Positions 1 to 12,412 of a stretch of 64,000 nt of DNA are shown here, in pieces. Made by a program: the position numbers and the translations under genes. Under the pieces are notes generated by a model. That model did no database searches, was not told the origin of the DNA, and saw nothing but the letters and a program-made list of their open reading frames with translations. Origin of the DNA: Gorsachius magnificus (Eukaryota; Chordata; Aves; Pelecaniformes; Ardeidae); the NCBI GenBank assembly GCA_034008185.1, contig CM067082.1:102171311-102235310 (forward strand), read 5' to 3'. The first letter of the stretch is position 1. Each line of letters starts with the position of its first letter.

Positions 1-84
1 AAACTGGTAGTAACTGGAAACACTGCCTTAAAATGCAATAATTAGAAAGCAATGAATTTTAACTGCAGTGTGGCTTGTACCACG

Positions 85-300
85 ATGGCCAGCTATATGC
101 GGCGCATTGGACAGTGAGAGGAGTCCAGGTCGCCACCCGCAGATGAGCTCGTGGAAGGGGGTCTCAATTTATTTTGTAGAGGTGGAGCTGGTGACCTCCC
201 TTGTCCTCTCCCTGGCACGCTTTCGGACTCCCAAGGTGAGCACTTTTCACCTCTAGCTTCCCAGCGTCACCGGGCGGCAGGAGCCCGGGACAGCTTATTA
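85..300. other. CpG-bearing GC-rich patch near the window start, nature unknown
   Basis: About a dozen CpGs lie within roughly 215 bp (ATGCGGCGCATT, GTCGCCACCCGC, CACGCTTTCGGA, GCGTCACCGGGCGG, CCCGGG), while flanking intron is CpG-poor. It could be an old repeat fragment or a regulatory element. A 62-codon frame over it (68-256) looks incidental. Confidence 0.35.
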
Positions 301-1090
301 TAGAGGGCTTCCCCACCAAGTCTTGTTGGAGAGCGGTAGGAGAATGTCAGTGAGGAATCCTTGTCAAGATTTAGGGCTGGGGTCTTTAAAGACATTTAGG
401 GGCTCTTCAATTTCAAAGTGAGTTTGGCCTCTTAAATACTTATGAAAATCTGGGTCCTACTTCTTCAAGCTCTTTCTGCAGCATTTTGCAGGGGTGGGGC
501 TTAAGAGCTCTAGTAACAAAACTCTCCATTGCCACTGATTTATGGGGTGGTTTCCAAATGTTGTCAAGGAGGCGTAGTTGAAAAAAGTAAAATCTAAAGC
601 TTTTCATAAAACTCACAGGAAAAAAAGCTTCTAGTAGAAAAGTGAATGTCAGATTACTGGTGTCAGCTGAGCAACTGAAATGTTGGTCTTTAAGAAAATA
701 AGCATGTTTGCAAAAACGTTTTTGGGATAAAAATCTAAAATGTAATATAGTACCTTTCAGCAGCTTCCAACAAGAAAACATGACTGCTCTCAAAATCCAA
801 CTTGGGGTCAGCGGCAACTTTCAGTTTGAAATTTTGGAAGGTGCTGTAGACCTCTTAAGCTTAACAGCAGCTTATGAAAGAAATCTCTTCTCCAGGATGC
901 CTCTCAAACCTCCTTGGGAAGTTCTGCTCACTACAAGTACTCCTGCCCATTTCACTGGAGTCCTTTTGTGGAATAAGCGGAGTCTCTTGAGAGCCCTGGA
1001 GTTGCTGTCCCTGCGTTGTCCTCTCATTTGGAAATAACAAATGCACTGTAGATTTATAGCTAGAAGTGGCAGAGAGAGATGCACTTTCTT

Positions 1091-1182
1091 AGAATCATAG
1101 AATCGTGTAGGTTGGAAAAGACCTTTAAGATCATCAAATCCAACCATTAACCTAACGCTGCCATCCCACCACTAAACCATTC
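1091..1182 (-). mobile_element. CR1 LINE 3' end, avian type, truncated
   Basis: Begins with AGAATCATAGAATCGTGTAG, the reverse complement of the CR1 3' terminus with its ATTCTATGAT-type repeat. It continues through GTTGGAAAAGACCTTTAAGA and TCCAACCATTAACCTAAC to ACTAAACCAT. The LINE is therefore on the minus strand, and only its last ~90 bases remain (normal 5' truncation). Divergence looks low, so this is the youngest insertion in the window. It is the strongest sign that the DNA is from a bird. Confidence 0.9.
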
Positions 1183-1865
1183 TTCTACTGTTTTTTCTTT
1201 TGCCTCAGCACAAGATAGACTGCAGAACTGCCAATACCTGAAAGGCTTTGAAATGTAATGTGGCTGAGAAGCTGAAAGGTGTTCTTTTAGGGTTTTTTGC
1301 TGTGTTTTGTTTTTAAGTTTAGGTGAATACATATCTTTGAATATTGACTTTATTCCTGTCATTACCAGTAGTATTAATTTCAGCTGGAAACTATAGGCAG
1401 TGGGGAAAGAGGTGATCCTGTTTGTGTGTGGAGGGTAGAATAGGGTATTTGTGATATCACTTATGGCCTATAATTCTATTGCACTTCAAAATTTTTAAAA
1501 TGTCCTAAGGGTCATGTTTAAAAACAAACAAACAAAATAAACCCCTAACCAAACAAAAGCCCCTCTATAGCATCTAAGATATTTACCTGCTAGGCACTAT
1601 GGGGTATGGAGCCTTCTGAGAAGCAGATGGGTTCTGTTAATCTTTCCTGTTTGGTTGTTCAAGTGCATGTAAGCTGTGTGGTGAGGTTGTTTTTGTTTTG
1701 GTGGGGTTTTTTTAAGGAATAGGGAAGATAGAGGACAAATGCAAAACCATTTACCTCTTTCACAGATTTGATTTGGTTTGTCAGCTAAAGCTTTTTAACA
1801 TGCCTTACAGTATGTATTTGTTGTATACTGCCTTCATGGAAGGAGACGGAATACATTGCTGAGAG

Positions 1866-1990
1866 CCATAGTATCATAGTTAAGAACTCTGGAAAAAAAG
1901 CCAAGAAATAATGTAATCCATCTCTTTAGCCTCAAGGCAGATCATCTGTTCCTAAATCAGGAGAGAATGAAAAGCTTCTTCAAAGTTGCT
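1866..1990 (-). mobile_element. Old, diverged CR1 LINE 3' fragment
   Basis: The order of words follows the antisense CR1 3' end: a decayed ATCATAG start, a purine-rich stretch at the usual GGAAGAGACC position, TGTAATCCATCTCTTTAG, then CTCAAGGCAGATCATCTGTT and CCTAAATCA. Identity is low and the far edge is uncertain. It is clearly older than the copy at 1091 and lies in the same orientation. Confidence 0.6.
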
Positions 1991-4900
1991 GTGTCCCTTG
2001 ATACACAGACATTTCTGTCTTTAAGAGCCTTGTGACAAGATCTGTAGTGGGTTTGGACTCCTCTTCTGTCCCTACATGGTAACTTCTATAGCATCAGCAG
2101 CTGGAAGGTGGGGAAAAAAAAATTAGAAGCCATAAAAATCTGAGTTGAAAAGTTTTGATAAAGTTTCCTCTTCCCTCCTAGAGATCTGCTAGCATGCAGG
2201 AGATATGGTACTTCCCATTGCTATGTTCTCTGAAAAAAAAATCAACCACCAAAACCACTGAAAAACTTCGTAGCCTGGCATGTAACTGTTGTGCTCGTTA
2301 CTGCCATTTCAACAGGCAAGATCGTTAGTTTTCTCTTTTTATTAGTTATCAGAGTGATCTTTGTGCTGTTGTTGAGGCTGTGTAGTGCAAGGGTTTTGCA
2401 AAGTATGACAGGTATGTAGAGTACTGGTGGGTAAAGGAAGATAAGCATCATTTGTTGCAAATTTTGAAGCATCCCATAACACCTGAGGTTGCTGTCTGTC
2501 ATTCAGCTTTTTGAGTGATTTGCCTTGTGACCATTTCTTGGCCAAGAGGACACAGTTTGAAAAGCAGCCTCTTTGACTTGTCTGCTTAGAGCTTTAAAAA
2601 AGGTTAGCCAGAATTCAGCCTCATGTGGCTTTTGGTATTGGATATGTTACCTGTATCTGTAAGGAGCTTTGTGGCTGCAGCAACTCGAGTCTTTGTGGCA
2701 AAGCACAGTTCAGTGGTCATGATTTTCGCCAAGAACTGAAGCAGATTCTCCTGAGCTGGTGATTACAAGCCATGTGTGTAACCACTGTGCAGTGGTTTAC
2801 ACTGCCAGGGAGATGGTTCTCTTGCATTGGTGGCCTTCCATCTGGTTAATGCAATAGAGGGAATTCAGCTGCCTAAGCAGAGGTTTCAAGTGCCATTTTC
2901 ATGCCTGGGAGGTTCCTAGCTGGTTTGTGTCTGCCACCCTGGAAAGACTGGTCTTCAGCACGTCCTGTGTCGTATCTGTTAACTCTGCATGAACGTCTTG
3001 GATACATTAGGGGTCTAAGATGGCACTATGTGTCTGTGTTTAGGCAGCTGAATCCTTGTCAGTGTTGTAACTGGGCATTTCAATAGGTGTGTCCAAATGT
3101 AGAAAATAAACATTTAAGTTCAGGTCTCTTTTTATCCCCATCTCTGCTACTATTGTCCAGCTCTTGTGAAGAAATCGGTGGCAATAATTAGATTGCAGAG
3201 TAGCTAATGTCTACAGGGAGCTCCTTTTTCATGGCTCCCTTGTGTTAACTTTGCTGCATCCTGGGTGCTTGTCACTGAGATCTGGATGTGCGCTATCCTT
3301 CCTTGCTCTGCTGCCCTTGGGGCCTGGGGGAAGCCCAAATGTATGGGTACTGAAGGGGGGTTCCCGGGCTTAGCGCTGTGGGGGTAATGGCAGCGTGGGG
3401 ACACTGTGGCCCTGCTCTCCCTGTGGCATGGACTTGTCAAGGGAGGTTTTAAAGGCAGCGTGGTTCCTGGTGACAAGGTGCTGTTTCAAGATTGTCCCAT
3501 GGAATTTTGTCAGCCACCAGCTTTGGGCTCCTGTTGGAGTCCAGGGTTGCACAGGCCTTTACTTTTAAGACAGTTTAAATGCTTTGGTTGCTGAACCGTT
3601 TTCAGGATCGCTAGCGGTTACAGCTTTATTCCTTTTGATTGAACTCAGTACTTAAGAGGAGAGCCTCTTAGCTATAGCCTCTGCTGCCTTTTATTCACAC
3701 CTAGCAACCCAATTAGCTTCCTCTTAGCTTGGCTCTTGGGTAGTTTACACAGTACTCTCTAACCTCTTATTAAAACACTGCTCAAATTACTTAAAACCGG
3801 CGCTCTTGAGCTCGCTCAGTGGGTCACATCTGAGTTTGGAGATCATGTCAGGAACGCTTCCCCCTTCAGTCAGTGGTACTGGCTACCTGTTTTCATTTGT
3901 GATCATATAACTTACAGCCGAGGCAGCAACTACCAGTGTGGGGAACCAGTACTGTACTAAGTATCAGTGTACTGGTAGCTGTGTTTTAGAGAGTACAGCT
4001 GCTGTATGGCCGTGTGGTCACTGGCATGTGGGGAGGTAATGGCATGTGGTCACTGGCATGTGGCAGCAGGAAAGGCAGTATGTGTTCATATGTACAGGTT
4101 TGTACACCATCTTTGTACTTCCTTTTAAAAATAAGAATAATAACTTTAAAAAGAGGCAAAGGAATGTTTTGTATTGTCTTTCAGAATTTGTCTTGCTCAG
4201 TTTTTGGAGTTCAGCATCAGTAGCTCCCCAGATAACAGAACTGCTTTCTAATCTAAATTATGCTTGTTTCCTGCTTCACACTGAATAAGGTAGCAGAGAG
4301 GGTCCCCCGTTGTTCATTCTGGTTTCCCTTTCACGTTTCAGTACTGCCCCAAGCCATCATTTTTCCCAAACAGCCAAACAGCGCTGGTCCAGAACCCAGT
4401 GAATTCAATGAATCAACAGCTGCTGGCTTCAATGAACTTTGTAATAAACTCCAGTTGCCTTATATTCTACCCTTTCATTTTACCTGCTCCTCGTGCTGCT
4501 TGTAATTTAAAATCATAATTCCCAAGGATCCATGTTACCATTTTGCAAATGAAGAGCTGTCCTCTGTCTGCAGTCCCCTGTTGAAGTAGCTTATGGTAAC
4601 AAGCCAAAAGTAATGGCATATGACATACTTTCCAATACATGGCTGATTATGGTAACAGCTGAGTGTAACACCATGCCGAGTGTTGAAGTCAATAACTAAT
4701 GATGTAGAATGTGTTGAAATAAATTTAATTTAATATCACGCTCCTTGGTATAAAAAAGTACTGCATTCTATTTGTATGTATTTTCACCAGCCTGCCTACC
4801 GATACAACTGTTGAAAGCCTTCACCTTTGGCCTTAACTTCTCTTAGGCATTGTTGTTGAAATTAAATTGGGTTACTTGGTGAATAAGGTTTGTTGGATCA

Positions 4901-7900
4901 AGGCCTGTGTTATGTATAAACAGTGGTTGCTCACTTTACCGGGATGGACCAGCATGGTACAGTGATAGGAAGCTGTTGGCACCAAAGCCACATTTCATTC
5001 TGGACAACATTTGAGTTGGCATCAACACCAGTGATCTGCAGTGCTTTTAATAATAAAATTGGTGCCAGACATCTAAAACATTAATTGCTGCTATGATAGG
5101 AGTAGAATTTTTTTTTTCTTTTAACTAGAAGGGGGAAGAGGAGCACTAGTCGTATATCACTGGCTAATCATTGAGCTGCCCAGTACTTGGAATGTCTGAT
5201 TTGGAAAGTCTGATGTATGGCCTGCTCATATATGCCCCTACTTTGCCTGAGACTGGCAGTGACCATGATCTATGCTTATTTAAACAAGCTTATGTACCTA
5301 TAAAGCCAACTGGAAGAAACACCTTATAAATAAAGACCAAAGGTCTGATCTAGCTGGAAAAAATTACAAAACCTGAATGAAACTCAAAATGCTGGCCTGT
5401 GAAAGTGTTTCTGGGTTCTTGTGGGGAAATGGCACATCTCTTCAAAGACTGTAGTTCTTTATTGTGTATGTCAGATTAACAAACGTCCTATGTTTAGTTG
5501 TGCCTTCCATCCTCTGTGCAGTATAAACCAGAAAGGCAGGTTGAGCTCATGGGCTGTTGTAGTGGCTTCTCCCATAGGTGCGAGTTTTGTGTGTATACTG
5601 CTCTGAAACAGTGGTCTGTACAGGGACGTTAAAGCATGTCACACCTCTGCATCCTGACCAGCCTCCTTCTCTGGGATTTTTTGGTAGACAGCCTGTGTGA
5701 GTGTTGCCGATGTTGTGCTAACACGAGGGGCTTGCCAGGGCATGCAGGGTCCTGCTGGACCAGAGGGGTGCAGGCCACTTACTGCTGAGGCTGTGCTTGA
5801 AGGCTGGCAAAGTGCAAGGTTGACATGCTTTATCTTAAGGGGGTGGCCTCTGGGCTGCCCTTAAGAAATGGTGTAGACATGGATACTAAGGCTACACTAG
5901 GTATTGACGCAGCTCCCTGAGGAAGACAGTAATCTGAAATGTGTTCTCTGCTGCCTGTCTAGAAGTGACCATTGCATTCTCTTACAGGAGGCTGGTGCTA
6001 GCCTGACATTCCTCTGTGGTCCTGAAGCACAGCACCCCGTTGTGGAAATTGTCATATGGATGGGAAGAAGTAATTTTCAACTTTAAATTCCTTCTGAGCG
6101 TGTCTTTAGGCCGTGTTAATTTGGCAACATGTGCCAATAGGTCTTGGCTCCAGAAAATGCTGTGGTCTGCTCAGTATTTTCCATGTAATGCCTTTTTAAA
6201 TTAACATTCAGACCCTATATATCTGCTCCATGTTTGCTGCAGTCTTGGTTTATCTGTGTGTAATGATGAGAGGTCAAGTGTCCAGCTCAGCTGTTTGATG
6301 CAGAATCTTGCCATTTACATGGTTGGTTGAATTCTTCCAGCTGTTATTTCTCAGGAAGCTTCAAAAGCAGAAGGTACTTTCTGTTTCTTGCTTCCATCCT
6401 GCTGCGTAATACTTCGATGAGCCACACCTAACTGTTAACTGCAACTAATGACGTCCTTTTTTTTTTTCTTGTCAGTGCAGGGGACTGAGCGGTGCTGCTA
6501 GCAGGCAGCATCCTCTTCAGTCTAGCTATACTTTGCTTCTTGTTCTTCTGACAGTGCCATGCACTTAGAAGAAAAGGACTTAAAAACTGGTCCAGAATTG
6601 AGCACGAGAGTGGGAAACCAGAGGTGGGAGCTGTAGCAGTGTTATTCCTCAGCCCAGCCTCTTTCGTACCATGGTGACTTGTATATTGTGGCTTGTAGCT
6701 GTCAGAATAAAACCTGATGACAACCCCCTGAACCTGTCTTCAGCTCTCTGTAACTCTGGCTGTTGCCTACTGGAAGGAGATGTCACCAAGACAGTGGAAG
6801 CATGGCTGCCAGCCTATTGCTATTCACGAACTGAAATCCTGATGTGTAACGTTCATGGTAAAGCCATACCCCTGTGTGCGAGCTGGGTATATGCTTTGTA
6901 AAAGTATGCATGTGTCTCAGGTAGCAGAGCTGCTATTTTATTCAAACTGGCCAACCCTTTTTGTTTTAATCTAGGATGAATTCGGCACTGTTACAGTATG
7001 CTGGTCACTGATATTATAGGATGCTTGTGTGCAATATGGGATGCATACATACACTACAGTAATTTGGTGTTTTCTCTGAGGCTTGTTGCTTCCTGGTTAT
7101 TTTCCTGCTTATTTTTGTAATGTGATTTTTTCATATATTTCTGTATTATGAACCTTTTTGTTTTTTAAGCTATCTCCGATACGCAGCTTTCATATCTTGG
7201 CTTCCAGCAACGTTGAACCTCATTGTAAAGTCCCTTCGTGTAAAAGCCATCTAGTTATAACTCTCAAAAATAAGAGGCTTGTCTCCTGAGGACAGCTCCA
7301 TATTGCGGGTGGAGTATAATCCTTAACATTGTTTTTTTTGCTTTCAAATAGCTGGGGACAGTAAGTCAAGGAGTGAGAACTCCCTTTGTTTCATGTAGTG
7401 TGCGTTGCAGGGAAAGAATGTAACAGAGCAGAAAATGAAGAAAGACATAAAAGAATCTCAGCTCAAGGAGGTCAGATCCATCACAGGCTTAGCATTGCCT
7501 TCAAAGATGCCTGGGACAGGTGGCAGTTCAAGACAATCAGAGGAGAAGCATCCGCTAGCGCCGAGATAAGGGATTCTTGCAGAATCCTGCTATCTGGTCC
7601 CAGTTTGCTTTGATGTAACTCTGCTAGAGAAGACTTCTGGGAGCAGGCTACTGCTTCCCTCCGTGATAGGCTGCTGTTGTTCAGCCTTTTAAGGTCTCAT
7701 TACAGTGGTCCTTGAGGATTAATCCTCTTTAAGGTTTACAAGGGAATGGTTTTGTCTGAAGGCCCAGTCAGGGACCTTGGTACCACCTGTACAAAGCATT
7801 ATTGCATTCTTTCATTCTATTTTTTTAAGTGGCTCATATTTAACAGTATTTGACAGAAAGTAAAACCAAACATCTCGCCTTTTTTTGCTTCCCTCTCTGG

Positions 7901-8480
7901 CTATTACTGAGTTTTTGTTGAGCACAGCTTGAGCAGCCCTTTGCAGACACTGAACCATTAGCAGTAAATTGTACGCTTCCGGTTACTCTACTTAGCCTGC
8001 TGGTTTTGGCAGTCCTTCTTTTTCTTTTCTTCTCTTGTGCCCACACCCCCCTTTCTCCTTTTTGAAGGAGGGGAGTGATGATGTTTGGCTTTGGAATCAG
8101 GAATCATCCCATTGCTGGTTTATTCCTGTGCCTGCACTGGTGGATTTTGCATTCACGTCATTCTGCTCAGGGAGGAGGGTTCAGGATAAATTATCAGCAC
8201 TAATTTATTTAAAAGGCACATCTGCACTTATAAGGGTTTGTTTATGAAAAACACTTGCCATTTTCTTCAAGGGGCAAAGCCTGCTTTCAGTGAAAAAGTA
8301 GCAATGACGCATGCAGGAATCATACCCTGGTGATGCCATGGAAAGCAAGCGCTTTCCAGCTCCTTGATACATATTCTGATACTGGTACTGTTTCTGTGTA
8401 ACTCTGTTATAGATCTGCATCCTGGATATGGAAAAGAGGCATGCAGCCTTGATTCCAAAGAAGGGAGCATTACTCTGAAC
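1991..8480. other. Intron 3 block: unique sequence, nothing assignable
   Basis: AT-rich intronic DNA with scattered poly-T and poly-A runs. Frames do not exceed 90 codons and are unrecognised. Only the 19-bp repeat at 4013 stands out. Confidence 0.7.
4013..4063. repeat. 19-bp direct repeat
   Basis: TGTGGTCACTGGCATGTGG occurs at 4013-4031 and again at 4045-4063, with another GGCATGTGG between them. A local short duplication. Confidence 0.85.
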
Positions 8481-8524
8481 TGGATTTTTTTTTTTCTTCA
8501 AATGGATTTTTTTTTTTTTCTTCA
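8481..8524. repeat. 22-bp tandem duplication, pyrimidine-rich
   Basis: TGGA, a T run and CTTCA occur twice in a row (8481-8500 and 8503-8524). The copies differ mainly in T-run length. Probably a replication slippage product. Confidence 0.8.
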
Positions 8525-11500
8525 GTGTCATTTGTTATTTGCCTGATTGAGCAAAGTGTTACAAAGTCATCTTGATACTATAACTTTAAGATGGTGGTTG
8601 AGGTAAAAGTAACAAAGGTTCATGCTGGATAAGTGAAAACAGTATCACTGACCCTGACAGGTAAAAGCAAACTTACTGTTCTGAGGGTATTAAGTAGCTT
8701 AAGGGACTCATCTCTATCTTGCAGTAGAAGTCCTTAAGTTTAGCTCTTCTGAGCCCGTATTAAGCAACTTGATGGCCCTGATTCAAATTATTATGAAAGG
8801 TGATAGCATGTTTTATTGAAAAAAACCAAAACAAAACCCCCAAATCCTCCATATTTTTACCTAGAAAACTGAGCAGTAGCTGTAAGTTGAATCCCTTTGG
8901 GTTAAAATAACAAGTTGTGCATCACTGCCTACAGTTAGGTCATTAGTTATGTAGCAATTTTACTTGCTTTTTTTTATAAAGTAAAAGTGTCTTCACAAGC
9001 CGCCTGGGTTGTTTGTTGAATGTTCTGTTTGGAAGTTATGTGGTATGTTGAAAAACGCTTGTAATGCAGGTATAGCAGATTAGTTTTCTTTATATATAAA
9101 AGTGCTATAGGAAACCCTATAGCTAATACTGGCTGTATAAAAGTGTATGGTGCCATTATTACCATAAATATGCCTGCGACATTCTTACACTCTTAAATTT
9201 CCAAACTGCACATAATTTAAGAGTAATGCACATACTTAATTTTTACTGTATTTGCAAAGATCATTAAATTATGCCCATACGAATTTTTTCTCTAATGGCT
9301 AATTCTGAGAGGGTGGGAGGATGGGAGAAGCAGAAACTAAGGAAAAAAAGATCAACTAAGATAAAGGTAATAAAATATGTCATGATGTGAGGTGCTGTAG
9401 ATCCTTTCAAAAAGATCTGTCTTCTGAAGAAATACAGGGAAATTCTTGGCAGCCTAACTTTAAACACACAGATACACCTGTCTGATTTATATATACACAT
9501 GCAATCAATTGCTCTAGCTGTAGTCTTGATGCATATATTGAATATGTACATAAATAATCTATACTTACTGAATCTTAAGATACAAATACTTGGAATAACG
9601 TGATGTTAAATTTGTCCCCTTCTTTAATTTCACATTAGAGATAGTTGTTGGCAATTTAGACTTCTATAGAACTATTCTAAAGGTTGCTGCTTCATTTCTG
9701 ACTTCGTGAAACACAGGCAATGTGAGATTTTTTTTTCCACCTGATGACAAATTCATGAGAATTGCCAGTGCTAAGTATTTAATTTAATTCAATGGCTGTT
9801 TGTGTAAGTTCAATGTAAGGTACCATTACGAAGCATCTTTTCAAACTGAAAGTCAATGCTGCAGTTTAACAACAGTTCATAGTACAGCACATGGTTGTTA
9901 AGTTTGTTTCAGGTGGAAAAATATGCTGGGCTTCACCAATCCAAACTATGACCCATCTGTAAACAGCCTTGGCTCCTTTTCTTTTTCATCCTAAACACAA
10001 GTGGGCTGGATGGGACAAAGGGGAGGTGCTGATTTTGGACAGCTTGACTGGATCGCAGTGTTGTGGTCCAAAGATTCAGCTGCACAGTCTACAGCAAGGC
10101 AAGAAATGGATAGGGTTGCCTTCTGGGCCCCAGGGCTGACTCCTGGGCTTGTCTTTACCTAGGCTCTAAGAAATAACGTCTCTTGGAGACAGGGAAGTAA
10201 AATGGCCAGCTCTTGCACTGTTTGTACATATACCATGGAAACATTTACTAATATTAGTATTGGTGTTTTCTAAATAACAAAAGTACCTAGTAATTGGTGG
10301 GGATCAGCCATCCTGGGAGTTCAAACCATAAAGCTCAGCCGTTCTTTCATTGTGAGAAGAAAACAATATATGAAAATGAAAACCTGTTGTGATCTGTGGA
10401 TTTTTTTATTTCTGTGACATAAACCAGAAATATGGTACTTAATTTTGCTGAATAGGAGAACAAGCATGGGAAACATAACTCCTAAAAAAGAAATTTCCAG
10501 AAAGTTATAATTGGCTAAAAATAGGGTCTTGTAAGTCTTTTATATAAATCTATTACAGCAGGTGCTACTCAAACCTCTCTCTATGTATAAATGTATAGAT
10601 GTATGTGTATATATATTGTATTATATATATTAAAAGTTTCTTTGCAGCTTTGGGGCTTTATACCTCTCCTTAGTCTCAAATTTTTCAATGGTAGTAAATT
10701 CTGTATTTTGTATTAGTAGCAGTAGAATCTTACCTTTTTGATTAGGAGGGAACAAAATTGTAATCGAAACTGCACTCAGGCTGACACATGTGGAATGGAC
10801 TAGGAGTTGTTCAAAGTAAGTCTGATGGTTACACCAGATTGTCTTTATTTGCATTTAGAAAATATGTACCAATCTGAAAACACAAAAAAGCAATACAGCA
10901 GAAGTGTGTGTATGTACTAAGTATTTACATACATATAGTGGCCATAGCAACTGTTGGTGCCAGGAGAAATGTTTACTCAAAAAGTCTATTAAATGCAATG
11001 CCATCTGTGAGAACTGTAGGAATTCACCTTAGTTAAATTGTTTCAGTGAATTTTAGTTGCCAACTTGTGTTAAACACTTAGTATAGATTCATATTGTATT
11101 AACAGAGTTTGATTAGGAAAAAAACAAACTGGATGGATTTCCAAATTGTCTTCCTTCAGAGCCTTTTAGGGTCTCCTTGTGCACAACTCTTTCTTTGGTG
11201 GTCATCTTCCATTGAGGTCATCCAAACTTTTCTCCTTTTCTTCTGTGAAATCTTGTGTATGCTCCCTTACCTTCCAGACTTAGTTTCATCCATGCTTGAG
11301 TATCTCCAGGACCATCCATTTTTCTAACCTCTCTGTATAGTTTCTTCCTGGCCCCTGTCTCCCAAAGCTACAGCTACATGGGGTTTACCTGTCTGACTTC
11401 TGTTCATACTGTAATAAGAGAAAAATCTTCAAAACTTAGGTTATTGCTCTGCCCTCTGTCCTGTTAGTTCCCACCCTGAGCTCGCGTGTGCTGCAAAGCT

Positions 11501-12291
11501 TTCCACCTTGGGAAAGGCAGTATAAGCATAGCCTAGAAGATACAGTAAGAACTTGAATACTGGGTGGCAGAGCAGAATCAAAATGTCATTCAAGCAGCTC
11601 TGACAGGGTTTGGGTACTCAACAGGCATCAGCTCAGTTCCCCAGTATTTATCTGAGCACTGGCTACAGCTTTGGAAGAACATAACAGGTCTTTGATATAA
11701 GGTGGCAAACGGGTTTTCCTTGGTTTGGGGGGTACAGTATGAAACAGTGGGGTCTGGCCTTGGCTTTGCAGGTAAGTAAAGATCATACAACTGAGGGTCT
11801 CATCCTGTAAAGTATACAAACTGATTTTGAACTTGTTGGGGATGAAACCCCTCCCACCCAAACTAGCTGAAGGCTTGTAAGTATGTTCAGGATTAGATCT
11901 TATAATAGTCTAAAACCAAGAACACATATGAAGTACTTCTAAAAATAGCTCTATTAGAAGTGTTTCCTTTTTGATGTTTTGGTCTATTGTCTGTTCTATG
12001 GTTTCTTGGTACATACCCTATTTTTTACAAGGTGTAATTTTTGGGGGAAAAAAGGAAAGTGAATCTTTCCATCTGTTCAAGAACACAGTTTTCTAAAGGA
12101 CTTGTTAAACATGATTCCTCATAAATAAAGTCAATATAGAACAGCTAGTAGTGGAGAATGTTTTCATCATTGACCCACATTATTTTTTCAAAAAATGAAA
12201 CAAAACTCCAGGGGTTGATTAAGAGAGGCCCCATGTCATGTGTTCTGTATGAAGTGCTATTTTTCTCTCAAAGCAGTATGCACAGACCCAT
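8525..12291. other. Intron 3 block: unique AT-rich sequence
   Basis: Nothing assignable apart from the AT-rich tract at 10582. Runs of 60-95 codons on either strand are consistent with chance. Confidence 0.7.
10582..10632. repeat. AT-rich low-complexity tract
   Basis: Alternating ATGTAT/TATATA words run for about 50 bp. Confidence 0.75.
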
Positions 12292-12412
12292 TTCCCATTT
12301 GTAGTAACTGACAGACAGAGAGGTTGAGATTTGTTGGAGATCTCCAAGGAAGTTTGTGGCAAAGCCACAAATAAAAATCTTTGTCTAATGTGCTAAGCCC
12401 ATGCCTTACTAA
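12292..12412 (-). mobile_element. MIR / core-SINE type remnant, minus strand
   Basis: Reads as the reverse complement of an ancient tRNA-derived amniote SINE. GTAACTGACAGACAGAGAGG matches 'gaaactgaggcacagagagg', AAGGAAGTTTGTGGCAAAGC matches 'caggaagtctgtggcagagc', and AATGTGCTAAGCCCATGCC matches 'agtgccctaaccactgg-cc'. Heavily mutated but colinear. Family name (MIR/AmnSINE group) not settled. Confidence 0.65.
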
